Positions 17,835 through 27,403 of a DNA stretch of 64,000 nt are shown piece after piece. The notes under the pieces were generated by a model. That model worked only from the letters and a program-made list of their open reading frames with translations. It had not been told where the DNA came from and did not search any database. Made by a program: the position numbers and the translations under genes. Position 1 is the first letter of the stretch. Each line of letters starts with the position of its first letter. The stretch is from JBEIGE01 sp040382055 (GTDB lineage: Bacteria > Pseudomonadota > Gammaproteobacteria > Burkholderiales > Burkholderiaceae_C). The stretch spans positions 1 to 64,000 of the forward strand of contig JBEIGE010000012.1 of assembly GCA_040382055.1 (NCBI GenBank). Reading direction: 5' to 3'.

Positions 17835-19106
17835 TCAGCGTGCAGCCAGCCGCCAGGCCTCAAGGGCTGCAACAGGATCTTCGCGCTGCTCGGCCAATTT
17901 GGCCATACCGCGCCAGGCGTTGCGAACCAGCCGCTCGTCCTTGAGCTGGGTAATGGCCTGTTTAAGCATCTGCTGGGATTTCCCCCACAGCCTGAGTCGC
18001 ATGCAGGTCATTCCAGCCAAATACATCAGCAGGGGATCCCGGGGTTTGGCAAGCTGGGCCGTCTCAATGCGTGTCAGCCAAGCTACATCGGGTTCAGTCT
18101 GCATGCGTGAAAAGCACAATTCAAGCACCAGCACCAGGCTCACCCGCTGCTCTTGCGCCATGGTTGAAGCCTGGGTCAAATCCCCCCAGAGCGGTAACAG
18201 CCACTGCAGCGCCAGATCGACATCGCCACCATTCAAAACCAGTCTCTCGGCGGCTGTCATCGTCACTTGGGGCATCAATTGTTCGGCGTTATCCAACTGC
18301 TGCCATGCCTTGATCACCTGGGTGGCGTCATGGGCCGATGTAATCAACTCCACGGCCAAGCCCCGCGCAATGCTTTGGCCGGCCAGTTGCGAAAACGCCC
18401 GGTGCTTGGTCAACAGACGCGCCAAGTCCAGCGCTGTTTCTGTTTGGCCTGCAAGACGCGCCACCTTGTAGCGCAAGCGCAGCGCCAGCGTGCGGCGGGC
18501 AGCCCCCTGCGGCAACTCGTTCAGGCGTTGCAAAGCAGCCTGAGCATCGCGCTCATCAAGGGCCCAGCGCGCAGCGCGCAGTTGCAAACCCTCGCGAACC
18601 TCCAGGCTGTCTATTTTTCCTGCATGGTCCAGGCCCAGACGGATGTGTTCGTCGCGCGAGGCCTTGTCCTGCAAGGCATGTGAACTTTCAGCGGCCAGCA
18701 AATGCGTCAGTGCCCGAAGCCGGTCCGCTGATGGCAGCGCCTGCTCATGCTGAACCAGGGTGAGCTCTTGCGCCAGGACACCCTGGGCTGCCTTGCGAGC
18801 GCGAATGAAACGCCCGGCATTTAAGTGGGCCATGGCATCGAGCAGGCCCATGTACAGGGAGCGCTCAATATGCTGAACCCGCCAGCGCCGGGCTTGCGAC
18901 GGCAAGGACAGCAGGCCAGACAATGCACGCAGCGCCAGATAAAGCGTCAAAAAAAATACAGACAGCAACACGATCACCAGATTAAGTGACAGGTCAATCC
19001 GGTACGGCGGCCAGAACAGGGTCACCGTGCCCGGATTGGTGCCTGCAAACAGCGCGCTGGCTACCGCAACACCAAACAAAGCCAATAGCCACAAAGCAAC
19101 GCGCAT
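17835..19106 (-). CDS. hemY: HemY family protein (heme biosynthesis operon)
   Basis: A 423-residue inner-membrane protein with two N-terminal transmembrane segments (about 3-22 and 42-62) and a long alpha-helical, TPR-like periplasmic or cytoplasmic domain. It is the proteobacterial HemY of hem operons, not the protoporphyrinogen oxidase of Gram-positive bacteria. Its molecular role remains unclear. ATG at 19106 follows the hemX stop by two bases. A TTG six bases upstream could also serve. Confidence 0.9.
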   Translation of the reverse strand: MRVALWLLALFGVAVASALFAGTNPGTVTLFWPPYRIDLSLNLVIVLLSVFFLTLYLALRALSGLLSLPSQARRWRVQHIERSLYMGLLDAMAHLNAGRFIRARKAAQGVLAQELTLVQHEQALPSADRLRALTHLLAAESSHALQDKASRDEHIRLGLDHAGKIDSLEVREGLQLRAARWALDERDAQAALQRLNELPQGAARRTLALRLRYKVARLAGQTETALDLARLLTKHRAFSQLAGQSIARGLAVELITSAHDATQVIKAWQQLDNAEQLMPQVTMTAAERLVLNGGDVDLALQWLLPLWGDLTQASTMAQEQRVSLVLVLELCFSRMQTEPDVAWLTRIETAQLAKPRDPLLMYLAGMTCMRLRLWGKSQQMLKQAITQLKDERLVRNAWRGMAKLAEQREDPVAALEAWRLAAR

Positions 19107-19108
19107 GG

Positions 19109-20164
19109 TCAACGCCCTGCCGCTGCTGTGGCCAGTGCAGCCAGGGTTTCATCCACACGGGGCAGTTCAAGCTGCTTCATCTGGACTTGGAGTTGTCGCA
19201 ACAGGTTTACCGTGGCTTGCGTCTTGGACGAATTGACATCGTAGTATTTACCCAGAAAAACCGAGGCGCTAGCCAGGTCTGCCCGGGAAGCGTCGAGTTG
19301 CCGGGCCAACAAACCCAGGCGCGCATTGAGCAACTTGAGCTTGAGGTTCTCACGCAGGAAAAACGACTGCTCGGGCGACAGCAAAGCTGCTTCCGGCTGC
19401 TCGATCCGGCTGACCCGCACAAGTTTGCGAGCCTCATCTTCCAGCATCCTGAGGCTGCGCTGCCACCAGGCAGCGCTGGTATCTGCACTCGAAGCGCTGC
19501 CCGACTTTGACACATTGGCCGCCAACACCGCGTTGGCCAGCGGCAGCTCATCGGCCAGACGAACCAGTTCATCCATCCTGATCAACAGCGCCGGCATATC
19601 AGACACGGTGGTGGCCTTGATGCGTGTCACATCGCGATTGATGGCCCGTTGCAGGGCGTTCAGGCGGGGCTGTGCCGCGCGGCCCACACGCTGTTCTGCA
19701 CTGCGCAGGGCAGCCAGCAAGGGTTCAACGCTCCCGGTTAATTGAGACTGCTGCTGCGCCAGCCGGATGGCTGATTCAATATCGACCACCAGATTTTCAT
19801 CGCGCGAACGCGACAGGCTTTGCATCAGCTCTTCAAGCTGGGTTCTCTGCAGCGACACTTCACTGAGCTTGGCTTCAGTCAAGGCCAGCCGGGCCGCCGT
19901 GTCCCGTGCCTGCTCCTGGGCCAGTTTGGCCATGGTGCGGGCTTCGGCTGCGTTCAGCCCGGAGTCAGCGCTTTGACGCGCCAGCTGCTCCTGGATCGAC
20001 GACAGGCGCTGCCACAGCAAAACGCCAAGCACCAGTGACAGCACGGCAATGGCCGCAAGCGCCAAGCCCCAACCCCTGGAAACCACAGCTTGCTGCGCGG
20101 GCACATCCAACGATGGCTGAGCCCCTGGCAAATCCAGAGGTATCTGATGGGGGTCAGCGCTCAT
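19109..20164 (-). CDS. hemX: HemX family protein
   Basis: A 351-residue protein with one transmembrane segment at about 32-50 (LALAAIAVLSLVLGVLLW) followed by long predicted coiled coil (about 55-140) and a helical C-terminal domain. It is often annotated as uroporphyrinogen-III C-methyltransferase, but no SAM-binding methylase motifs are visible, so the enzymatic label should not be used. It lies between hemD and hemY, the usual proteobacterial order. Confidence 0.88.
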   Translation of the reverse strand: MSADPHQIPLDLPGAQPSLDVPAQQAVVSRGWGLALAAIAVLSLVLGVLLWQRLSSIQEQLARQSADSGLNAAEARTMAKLAQEQARDTAARLALTEAKLSEVSLQRTQLEELMQSLSRSRDENLVVDIESAIRLAQQQSQLTGSVEPLLAALRSAEQRVGRAAQPRLNALQRAINRDVTRIKATTVSDMPALLIRMDELVRLADELPLANAVLAANVSKSGSASSADTSAAWWQRSLRMLEDEARKLVRVSRIEQPEAALLSPEQSFFLRENLKLKLLNARLGLLARQLDASRADLASASVFLGKYYDVNSSKTQATVNLLRQLQVQMKQLELPRVDETLAALATAAAGR

Positions 20165-20183
20165 GGCGCGTCTACAGCATTGT

Positions 20184-20984
20184 TCATGACAGGGATTTTA
20201 TCGAGGCCATGATGTCACGCAGTGCTGGCCGTGACTCACAAACAACACCAAAGCCAGCGACCCGGGCCGCTTGGGCAATTCGTGGATGCGTGACCACGGC
20301 GCGGGCGCTAGACCAGTCCAGGCCCGGCAGACTGACGCGCAAATTGCCAACCGCCTCGCTGCTGCTGAACAACCAGACTGCGGGCGGGCAGTTGCTCTCA
20401 GCCGCCATATTGCGCATCGCTGTACTCAGCGCTGGCGCGCCACGCCGGTAGGCCACCACGTGGTCCACCCTGCCACCGGCCTGCATGACTTGCGTTGCAA
20501 ACCAATCCCGCCCCACACCCAAGTCCACCCCGGCAGACTCGCCGTTCAACTGGCCACCGCGCACAATCAGCACGCGCGCACCGGGCTTGACCTGCTGAGC
20601 CACCATCTGCCACAGCGACTCAGAGTCAAATTGACCCGCATCAGCCGCCGGGGAATCAATGCACTCAGGCGCAACGCCAGCACGCAACAGTGCCGAAGCG
20701 GTACCGGGGCCAGGTCCCCAAGCTCTTGTTTTGATAGCTGAAAAACCATGAATACCAAGGGCGGGATCAGGTTTTGAAGCAAAGAAAAAATCAACCGCAT
20801 TAGCGCTGACAAACATCACGCCAACATAGTCGTCAAGGTGGTGCCAGGCGTGTTGCAGGGCACCGGTGTCGTTCACAGGTGCAATCTCCAACAGCGGAAA
20901 AGCCACGGCATCAAAACCAGACCGGATCAGGTCATTCACCCAGCCCAGGGCTTCTTTGCGGGGTCGTGTCACCAGGACCCGCAT
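20184..20984 (-). CDS. hemD: Uroporphyrinogen-III synthase
   Basis: Cyclises hydroxymethylbilane to uroporphyrinogen III. I chose ATG 20984 (MRVLVTRPRKEALGW, 266 residues); the frame opens at a GTG at 21008. Conserved parts are FVSANAVDFFF, WGPGPGTASALLRAG and SSSEAVGNL. A short segment around GIHGFSAIKTR, just before WGPGPGTA, looks inserted relative to the family. It coincides with a 19-nt motif (20720-20738) also found at the end of dinB. The order hemC-hemD-hemX-hemY is typical. Confidence 0.93.
   Translation of the reverse strand: MRVLVTRPRKEALGWVNDLIRSGFDAVAFPLLEIAPVNDTGALQHAWHHLDDYVGVMFVSANAVDFFFASKPDPALGIHGFSAIKTRAWGPGPGTASALLRAGVAPECIDSPAADAGQFDSESLWQMVAQQVKPGARVLIVRGGQLNGESAGVDLGVGRDWFATQVMQAGGRVDHVVAYRRGAPALSTAMRNMAAESNCPPAVWLFSSSEAVGNLRVSLPGLDWSSARAVVTHPRIAQAARVAGFGVVCESRPALRDIMASIKSLS
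20720..20738 (+). repeat. Short dispersed repeat, AAGCT-N9-ATAGC type, inside hemD
   Basis: AAGCTCTTGTTTTGATAGC here shares both ends and the 9-nt spacing with AAGCTACGAATTCAATAGC at 30314-30332 in dinB. I recall similar motifs scattered through Comamonadaceae genomes. Two copies alone are weak evidence. Confidence 0.4.
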
Positions 20985-21014
20985 GTTCACACCCGTGTGC
21001 TCAGACACGCAGAC

Positions 21015-21944
21015 TCAATGCGCAGCCGGGGTCAGCGTGGCACCGGCTGCCAACACACCGGCCTGCAGGCGCTGGGCGACCTGTGTGCCCAAGGCAGCTG
21101 CAGCCTGTAGCGTCTGGGCTTGGTCTGTGGCTTGCGCACGCACCAGCGCAAACTTGCCGTCGGGGTCTCCCCAAGCGGCCTCAATCTTGAGCGTGTCACC
21201 CTCCAAGAGGGCAAAGGCGGCCAGTGGCATGGAACAGCTTCCACCCATGGCCCGGCTCACCGCCCGTTCGGCAGACACGCGCAGCCAGGTCGGGGCATGA
21301 ACCAGCGGCCTGAGCGCCACCACCACGTCCTGGCGGTTGGAGCGCACCTCGATGCCCAATGCGCCCTGCCCGGCAGCCGGCAGCATTTCCGAAGGCTCAA
21401 AAGTGCCACGCACGCGGCTTTCCAGACCCAGACGCTTGAGTCCTGCTGCAGCCAGAACAATGGCGTCGTAGAGACCTTCGTCAAGCTTGCGCAAGCGTGT
21501 GTCCAAGTTGCCGCGCAAGGGCTCAATGCGCAGGTCCGGTCGCACAGCGCGCAGCAAAGACACCCGGCGCAGGCTGGACGTTCCCACCACAGCGCCCTGG
21601 GGTAGCTCTGCCAGAGAGGCATAGCGGTTGGAAACAAAAGCATCGCGCGGGTCTTCGCGCTCCATCACACAGGCCAGCTCGAAACCCTCAGGCAAATCCA
21701 TCGGAACGTCCTTCAGGGAATGCACCGCCAGATCGGCATGCCCCTCCTCCAGCGCAACCTCCAGCTCCTTGACGAACAGGCCCTTGCCGCCAACCTTGCT
21801 CAGGGAACGGTCCAGGATCTGGTCGCCTTTGGTGGTCATGCCCAGCAGGGTCACGGTATGGCCCAGACCTTCGAGCAGCGCCTTGACATGTTCGGCCTGC
21901 CACAGGGCAAGCCGGCTTTCACGCGTGGCAATCGTCAGGTTCAT
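21015..21944 (-). CDS. hemC: Hydroxymethylbilane synthase (porphobilinogen deaminase)
   Basis: Polymerises four porphobilinogens to hydroxymethylbilane. With ATG 21944 the protein has 309 residues and starts MNLTIATRESRLALWQ. Motifs are VGTSSLRR, RGNLDTRLRKLDEG and GGSCSMPLAAFA, whose Cys carries the dipyrromethane cofactor. A TTG at 21965 is an alternative start with a possible AAGG ribosome site. It is the first gene of hemC-hemD-hemX-hemY, divergent from ppc. Confidence 0.96.
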   Translation of the reverse strand: MNLTIATRESRLALWQAEHVKALLEGLGHTVTLLGMTTKGDQILDRSLSKVGGKGLFVKELEVALEEGHADLAVHSLKDVPMDLPEGFELACVMEREDPRDAFVSNRYASLAELPQGAVVGTSSLRRVSLLRAVRPDLRIEPLRGNLDTRLRKLDEGLYDAIVLAAAGLKRLGLESRVRGTFEPSEMLPAAGQGALGIEVRSNRQDVVVALRPLVHAPTWLRVSAERAVSRAMGGSCSMPLAAFALLEGDTLKIEAAWGDPDGKFALVRAQATDQAQTLQAAAALGTQVAQRLQAGVLAAGATLTPAAH

Positions 21945-22076
21945 GGGGTTGTGGATGGCTGTCAATTGGAGGCCTTTTTAGATTTTATGAATCTGCATTT
22001 CTGAAACTGCGTGGATGCTAGCATGGCGCGATACTTGCATACGACCCGTCAAAAGACTCCAGGCAGTTCAACCACC

Positions 22077-24947
22077 ATGAAAAAAATCAGCACTTCCAAA
22101 GCGTTTGACAGCGAGCGCCCCCTGGTCGAAGACATCCGGCTGCTCGGGCGGATCCTGGGCGATGTGATCCGTGAGCAGGATGGCTCTGAAGCCTATGAGT
22201 TGATCGAGCAAATCCGCAAACTTTCGGTGTCATTGCGCCGCGATAACGAACAGGCCGTTGAGAAAACCCTTAAAAAACTGCTCATGGGGCTTACCGAAGA
22301 CCAAACCGTCAAGGTGATTCGGGCCTTCACCTATTTCAGCCACTTGGCCAATCTCGCTGAAGACCGGCACCATATCCGGCGCAGGGCAATTCACGAGCGC
22401 TCTGGTGGCACCCAAGAGGGCAGCCTCAAGGGGGCCTTGCAACGTCTGCGGCAAGCTGGCATCAACCAGAAAACCATCGTCCGCACGCTGGCAGGCAGCT
22501 ATGTATCACCTGTGCTCACCGCTCACCCCACCGAGGTTCAGCGCAAAAGTATTCTGGACGCCGAGCGCAGTATCGCCAGGCTCCTGAGGGAGCGCGACGA
22601 TATCCTGCGCCAGGGCTCAGGTGGCGACCCGACCAAGGACACCCTGACCCCGCGCCTGCTGGCCAGCAACGGCTCGCAGATCCGCTCACGCGTGATGCAG
22701 TTGTGGCAAACCAGCCTGCTGCGCTACAGCAAACTGACCGTGGCCGATGAGATTGAAAACGCACTCAGTTATTACGAGTCCACCTTTCTGCGTGAAATCC
22801 CGGCCCTGTACGCGGACCTGGAGAACGACCTTGACGGCCAAGCCATCCACAGTTTCCTGCGCATGGGCCAGTGGATAGGCGGCGACCGTGACGGCAATCC
22901 GAACGTCAACGCCCAGACCATGCGCCACGCCCTCAAACGCCAATCCGAGGTGGCCTTGCGCCACTACCTGACTGAAGTTCACTACCTGGGTTCTGAATTG
23001 TCTGTCTCGGCCATGCTGGTTGGCTGCAGTACGCAGATGCAGGCGCTGGCCGACAGTTCACCCGACCGCAATGTGCACCGGCTAGACGAGCCTTACAGGC
23101 GTGCCCTGGTCGGCATGTATGCCCGGCTGGCCGCCACCTTGAGAGAACTTTCGGGAGAAGAAGCCGCACGCCATGCGGTGGAGCCACAAAACCCGTACCT
23201 GCAGGCCAGTGACTTTCTCTCAGACCTTCGAACCATTGCAAGCTCGCTGGAGTCGCGCCATGGCCATGCGCTGATTTCCGGGCGGCTGAAACCACTGATT
23301 CGGGCGGTGGATGTTTTTGGCTTTCACCTGGCCACACTCGACCTGCGGCAAAGCTCGGACAAACACGAAGCGGTGATCGCGGAACTGTTGTCTACCGCCC
23401 GGGTAGAACCTGACTATCCGGCTTTGGACGAAAACAGCAAGCGCACCCTGCTGCTGGGTCTGCTCAACGACACCCGGCCGCTGCGCGTGGTCGGTGCCAC
23501 CTACTCACAACACACCCAAGACGAGCTGGAAGTTTTCGAAACCGCACGTCTGATGCGTCAACGCTATGGCGAACAAGCCATCATTCACTACATCATCAGC
23601 CACACCGAGACCGTCAGCGATCTGCTCGAAGTCATGCTGCTGCAAAAAGAAGTGGGTTTGATGCGGGGCACGCTGGAAGATGCCCAGTCAACGATAGAAC
23701 TGATAGTGGTTCCGCTGTTTGAGACCATAGGCGACTTGCGTCATGCTGCACCCATCATGCGTGAGTTTTATGCCCTGCCGGGCATCGCCCAACTGATCAA
23801 GCGCAGCGGCTCAGAGCAGGACATCATGCTCGGTTACTCCGACAGCAACAAGGACGGGGGAATTTTCACCAGCAACTGGGAGCTCTACCGCGCAGAAACC
23901 GCCCTGGTTGCGCTGTTTGACGAGATGCGCCTGCCGGCACAGCAACGCACATCGCCTGAGCTCTCAGCCAGTTCAGTGCCGGCGAGCGAGGGCGAGCCCG
24001 TCCGACTGCGCATGTTCCACGGCCGGGGCGGTACGGTGGGTCGCGGTGGCGGGCCCAGTTACCAGGCCATCCTGGCGCAACCCCCGGGGACGGTGCGCGG
24101 TCAAATCAGGTTGACCGAGCAGGGCGAGGTCATAGGCTCAAAATATGCCAACGCCGAGATCGGCCGGCGCAACCTGGAGACCCTGGTTTCCGCCACGCTC
24201 GAGGCGACCTTGCTGCAACCCACCCAGGATGCCGCTCCGGCCTTTCTGGCGGCCGCGGCAAGCCTCTCGGAGCTCAGCATGGCCAGTTACCGCAAACTGG
24301 TGTATGAAACGCCGGGCTTTGTAGACTATTTTTTCAGCTCAACACCGATTCGAGAAATTGCCGAACTCAACATCGGCTCGCGTCCGGCCTCTCGCAAGGC
24401 AAACCAGAAAATTGAAGATCTTCGGGCCATTCCCTGGGGCTTTAGCTGGGGTCAATGTCGCCTGACACTCCCTGGCTGGTACGGCTTTGGCAGCGCCATC
24501 CATGGGTTTTTAAACCAAGACGGTGTCGGCACCCACAAAACAAAACTGGCCTTGCTGAAAAAAATGGTCAAGCAGTGGCCGTTTTTCAACACCCTGGTCT
24601 CCAATATGGACATGGTGCTGGCCAAAAGCGATCTGGCCCTGGCTTCCCGGTATGCCGAACTTGTCACCGACACACGGCTGCGCAAGAAAATTTTTCAACA
24701 GATTGAAGCCGAGTGGCAACTCACCGCTGACGCACTGGCCATGATCACCGGCAACAAACAACGACTGGCCGGTAATTTGCCACTGCAGCGCTCTATTCAC
24801 CACCGCTTTCCCTACATCGACCCGCTCCATCACCTGCAGGTTGAGCTTGTACGCCGCTACCGCTCAGGCCAGCACGACGAACAAGTCCGCCATGGCATAC
24901 ACATGTCCATCAACGGCATTGCCGCGGGCTTGCGCAATACGGGCTGA
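22077..24947 (+). CDS. ppc: Phosphoenolpyruvate carboxylase
   Basis: Anaplerotic enzyme forming oxaloacetate from PEP and bicarbonate. ATG 22077 gives 956 residues; an upstream frame start at 22011 adds residues without family character. Catalytic His lies in LTAHPTEVQRKS (about 144). Other signatures are GYSDSNKDGGIFTSNWELY, FHGRGGTVGRGGGPSYQAI and the C-terminal NGIAAGLRNTG, whose last residues close the active site. It is divergent from hemC with about 130 bp between starts. Confidence 0.97.
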   Translation: MKKISTSKAFDSERPLVEDIRLLGRILGDVIREQDGSEAYELIEQIRKLSVSLRRDNEQAVEKTLKKLLMGLTEDQTVKVIRAFTYFSHLANLAEDRHHIRRRAIHERSGGTQEGSLKGALQRLRQAGINQKTIVRTLAGSYVSPVLTAHPTEVQRKSILDAERSIARLLRERDDILRQGSGGDPTKDTLTPRLLASNGSQIRSRVMQLWQTSLLRYSKLTVADEIENALSYYESTFLREIPALYADLENDLDGQAIHSFLRMGQWIGGDRDGNPNVNAQTMRHALKRQSEVALRHYLTEVHYLGSELSVSAMLVGCSTQMQALADSSPDRNVHRLDEPYRRALVGMYARLAATLRELSGEEAARHAVEPQNPYLQASDFLSDLRTIASSLESRHGHALISGRLKPLIRAVDVFGFHLATLDLRQSSDKHEAVIAELLSTARVEPDYPALDENSKRTLLLGLLNDTRPLRVVGATYSQHTQDELEVFETARLMRQRYGEQAIIHYIISHTETVSDLLEVMLLQKEVGLMRGTLEDAQSTIELIVVPLFETIGDLRHAAPIMREFYALPGIAQLIKRSGSEQDIMLGYSDSNKDGGIFTSNWELYRAETALVALFDEMRLPAQQRTSPELSASSVPASEGEPVRLRMFHGRGGTVGRGGGPSYQAILAQPPGTVRGQIRLTEQGEVIGSKYANAEIGRRNLETLVSATLEATLLQPTQDAAPAFLAAAASLSELSMASYRKLVYETPGFVDYFFSSTPIREIAELNIGSRPASRKANQKIEDLRAIPWGFSWGQCRLTLPGWYGFGSAIHGFLNQDGVGTHKTKLALLKKMVKQWPFFNTLVSNMDMVLAKSDLALASRYAELVTDTRLRKKIFQQIEAEWQLTADALAMITGNKQRLAGNLPLQRSIHHRFPYIDPLHHLQVELVRRYRSGQHDEQVRHGIHMSINGIAAGLRNTG

Positions 24948-24951
24948 CAAC

Positions 24952-25713
24952 TCAGGGCTTGTCGGTCGGCTTAGCCGTGTAGTCCTCATGCAGGCGAACC
25001 GGCTGGGCAGAACGCTTGCGCATACGGATATTGAGCAACTCCACACCCAGGGAAAACGCCATGGCGAAATACACATAGCCTTTGGGCACTTTGGTGTCAA
25101 AACCTTCGGCCAGCAGCACAACACCCACCACGACCAGGAAAGCCAGCGCCAGAATTTTGATGGTGGGGTGATCCGACACAAAGCGGCCGATCGGGCCGGC
25201 AAAGACCAGCATCAAACCCACCGAGACAATCACGGCTGCGATCATGATGCGTACATCGTCCACCATCCCCACCGCCGTGATGATCGAGTCCAGGGAAAAG
25301 ACCAGATCAATCACCATGATCTGGACGATGACGGCGGTGAAAGTGGCTTTGACCGCGCTGGACGCATGGCCCTCCTGCCCTTCCAGCGACTGGTGGATTT
25401 CACTCGTACTTTTCCAGATCAGGAACAAGCCGCCCAGAATCAGGATCAGGTCACGGCCTGAGATTTCCTGATTAAACGCCGTGAACAAGGGTGCGACCAG
25501 GCCGACTATCCAGGCCAGCACCAGCAGCAGGCCGATACGCATGAACAAGGCCATAAACAGGCCGATGCGACGGGCCAGTTCCCGCTTTTCCTTGGGCAGT
25601 TTGTCCACCAGAATGGAAATGAAAATAATGTTGTCGATGCCCAAAACCAGTTCCAGCAGGGTCAGCGTAGCAAATGCAATCCACGCTTGCGGGCTAGCTA
25701 AAAGTTCCATCAT
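24952..25713 (-). CDS. TerC family integral membrane protein
   Basis: A 253-residue multi-span membrane protein. The conserved acidic motif LELVLGIDNIIFISIL lies in the first helix, and a second VFSLDSIITAVGMVDD in the middle. TerC/Alx relatives are linked to tellurite resistance and manganese export. The C-terminus is short and charged. It is convergent with ppc (4 bp apart) and divergent from argH. I looked for a yybP-ykoY manganese riboswitch upstream and did not find one. Tandem ATGs at 25713 and 25710 are both possible starts. Confidence 0.88.
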   Translation of the reverse strand: MMELLASPQAWIAFATLTLLELVLGIDNIIFISILVDKLPKEKRELARRIGLFMALFMRIGLLLVLAWIVGLVAPLFTAFNQEISGRDLILILGGLFLIWKSTSEIHQSLEGQEGHASSAVKATFTAVIVQIMVIDLVFSLDSIITAVGMVDDVRIMIAAVIVSVGLMLVFAGPIGRFVSDHPTIKILALAFLVVVGVVLLAEGFDTKVPKGYVYFAMAFSLGVELLNIRMRKRSAQPVRLHEDYTAKPTDKP

Positions 25714-25969
25714 GGTTGTTCCTGTTTGAATGAATCGGACCGCCGATTCATTTCTCTGAGCAGCATCCTAATGCTTTTCCAAATCACCCTGAGATCATCT
25801 GGCTGCCGGAAATCGGCGGCGTGTGGAAGGTCGATAAAATTCGGGGGTCTTTCATGCAACCCGATTATTGGTGAATCTGATTCACCCTCACAATCGGTTC
25901 ATCTAAGCTTGTTGTCGCCTCAATTTTGAGACCTTTGCCTGCCCCTTTACCTTCTGCTGCGTTTCTCAC
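25714..25969. promoter_or_regulatory. Divergent terC/argH intergenic region with two related palindromes
   Basis: ATGAATCGG/CCGATTCAT (25730-25738 and 25743-25751) lies 17 bp before the terC start. GGTGAATC-t-GATTCACC (25870-25886) lies between flanking CCGATT and AATCGG blocks (25861-25866, 25892-25897). Both share the core TGAATC...GATTCA, as expected for binding sites of one dimeric regulator; alternatively the first is a leader hairpin. No regulator gene is adjacent. Confidence 0.45.
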
Positions 25970-27394
25970 ATGTCCTCTCATCAATTCGACAAGAAATCTC
26001 AAGCGTGGTCAGCGCTGTTCTCCGAACCCATGAGTGAGCTGGTCAAACGCTACACCGCCAGCGTTTTTTTTGACAAGCGGCTCTGGCATGCAGATATCAC
26101 CGGCTCCCTGGCGCACGCCGAGATGCTGGCTGCGCAAGGCATTATTTCCAAAGCAGACCATGCGTCCATCGTCGACGGCATGGCACAAATCACGGCAGCC
26201 ATTGAAACCGGCACCTTTGAATGGAAACTGGACCTCGAAGACGTGCATCTCAACATCGAGGCCCGTTTGACCCAACTGGTGGGTGATGCGGGCAAGCGCC
26301 TGCACACCGGTCGCAGCCGCAATGACCAGGTTGCCACCGACATCCGGCTGTGGCTGCGCTCCGAAATTGACCTGATCAGCGATTTGTTGTCCGAACTGCA
26401 AAAAGCCTTGCTCGACATTGCTGCCAAACATGCGGACGTGATTCTTCCGGGCTTCACCCACCTGCAGGTGGCCCAGCCGGTCAGCTTTGGCCATCACATG
26501 CTGGCCTATGTGGAAATGTTCAGCCGTGATGCCCAGCGCATGAGCGATGTGCGACGGCGCGTGAACTGCCTGCCGCTTGGCGCAGCAGCCCTGGCGGGCA
26601 CCAGCTACCCGCTGGACCGGGAACGTGTGGCTCGCACGCTGGGCATGGTCGATGAGGCTGGCGTGGCCTGTGTTTGTCAAAACAGCCTGGACGCGGTAAG
26701 CGACCGCGACTTTGCCATTGAGTTCACGGCCGCTGCCAGCCTGACCATGGTGCATATCAGCCGCCTGAGTGAAGAACTGATACTGTGGATGAGCCAGAGT
26801 TTTGGCTTCATCGACATCGCCGACCGTTTCTGCACCGGCAGCTCCATCATGCCGCAGAAGAAAAATCCCGACGTTGCTGAACTGGCGCGCGGTAAAACCG
26901 GTCGCGTCGTGGGCCATCTCATGGGCTTGATCACGCTCATGAAAGGCCAGCCCCTGGCCTACAACAAGGACAACCAGGAAGACAAGGAGCCGCTGTTCGA
27001 CACGGTCGACACGCTCAAAGACACGCTGCGCATCTTTGCCGAGATGGTGGGCGGCATCACCGTCAAACCCGAAGCCATGGAACGGTCCGCCTTCAAGGGC
27101 TACGCAACTGCCACGGATCTGGCCGATTACCTGGTGAAAAAAGGCCTGCCGTTTCGCGATGCCCACGAAACCGTGGCGCATGCCGTCAAGGCAGCGATTG
27201 CGTCCAAAGCCGACTTGTCAGAACTGCCCCTGGCCGTGCTGCAACAATTTCACCCCCACATCGAACAAGATGTCTTTGAAGTGCTGTCGCTGCGTGGATC
27301 ACTCAACGCCCGCAACACCCTGGGCGGCACGGCACCCGCGCAGGTCAGATTACAAATCGCACGGCATCAGGCCCGTTTGCAGCCACAGTCTTGA
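25970..27394 (+). CDS. argH: Argininosuccinate lyase
   Basis: Last step of arginine synthesis, splitting argininosuccinate to arginine and fumarate. The 474-residue protein has the fumarase-superfamily signature GSSIMPQKKNPDVAELARGK (Ser loop at about 292) plus HTGRSRNDQVATD and PGFTHLQVAQPVSFGHH. Length and motifs are standard. The next gene starts 10 bp later, but no functional link to it is evident. Confidence 0.97.
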   Translation: MSSHQFDKKSQAWSALFSEPMSELVKRYTASVFFDKRLWHADITGSLAHAEMLAAQGIISKADHASIVDGMAQITAAIETGTFEWKLDLEDVHLNIEARLTQLVGDAGKRLHTGRSRNDQVATDIRLWLRSEIDLISDLLSELQKALLDIAAKHADVILPGFTHLQVAQPVSFGHHMLAYVEMFSRDAQRMSDVRRRVNCLPLGAAALAGTSYPLDRERVARTLGMVDEAGVACVCQNSLDAVSDRDFAIEFTAAASLTMVHISRLSEELILWMSQSFGFIDIADRFCTGSSIMPQKKNPDVAELARGKTGRVVGHLMGLITLMKGQPLAYNKDNQEDKEPLFDTVDTLKDTLRIFAEMVGGITVKPEAMERSAFKGYATATDLADYLVKKGLPFRDAHETVAHAVKAAIASKADLSELPLAVLQQFHPHIEQDVFEVLSLRGSLNARNTLGGTAPAQVRLQIARHQARLQPQS

Positions 27395-27403
27395 AACTTC
27401 ACC

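Noticed and set aside
25714..25969. yybP-ykoY manganese riboswitch before terC
   Set aside because: TerC genes often carry one, so I searched the leader, but the conserved motif residues are absent.
26009..27181. 390-codon frame on the minus strand
   Set aside because: Antisense shadow of argH.
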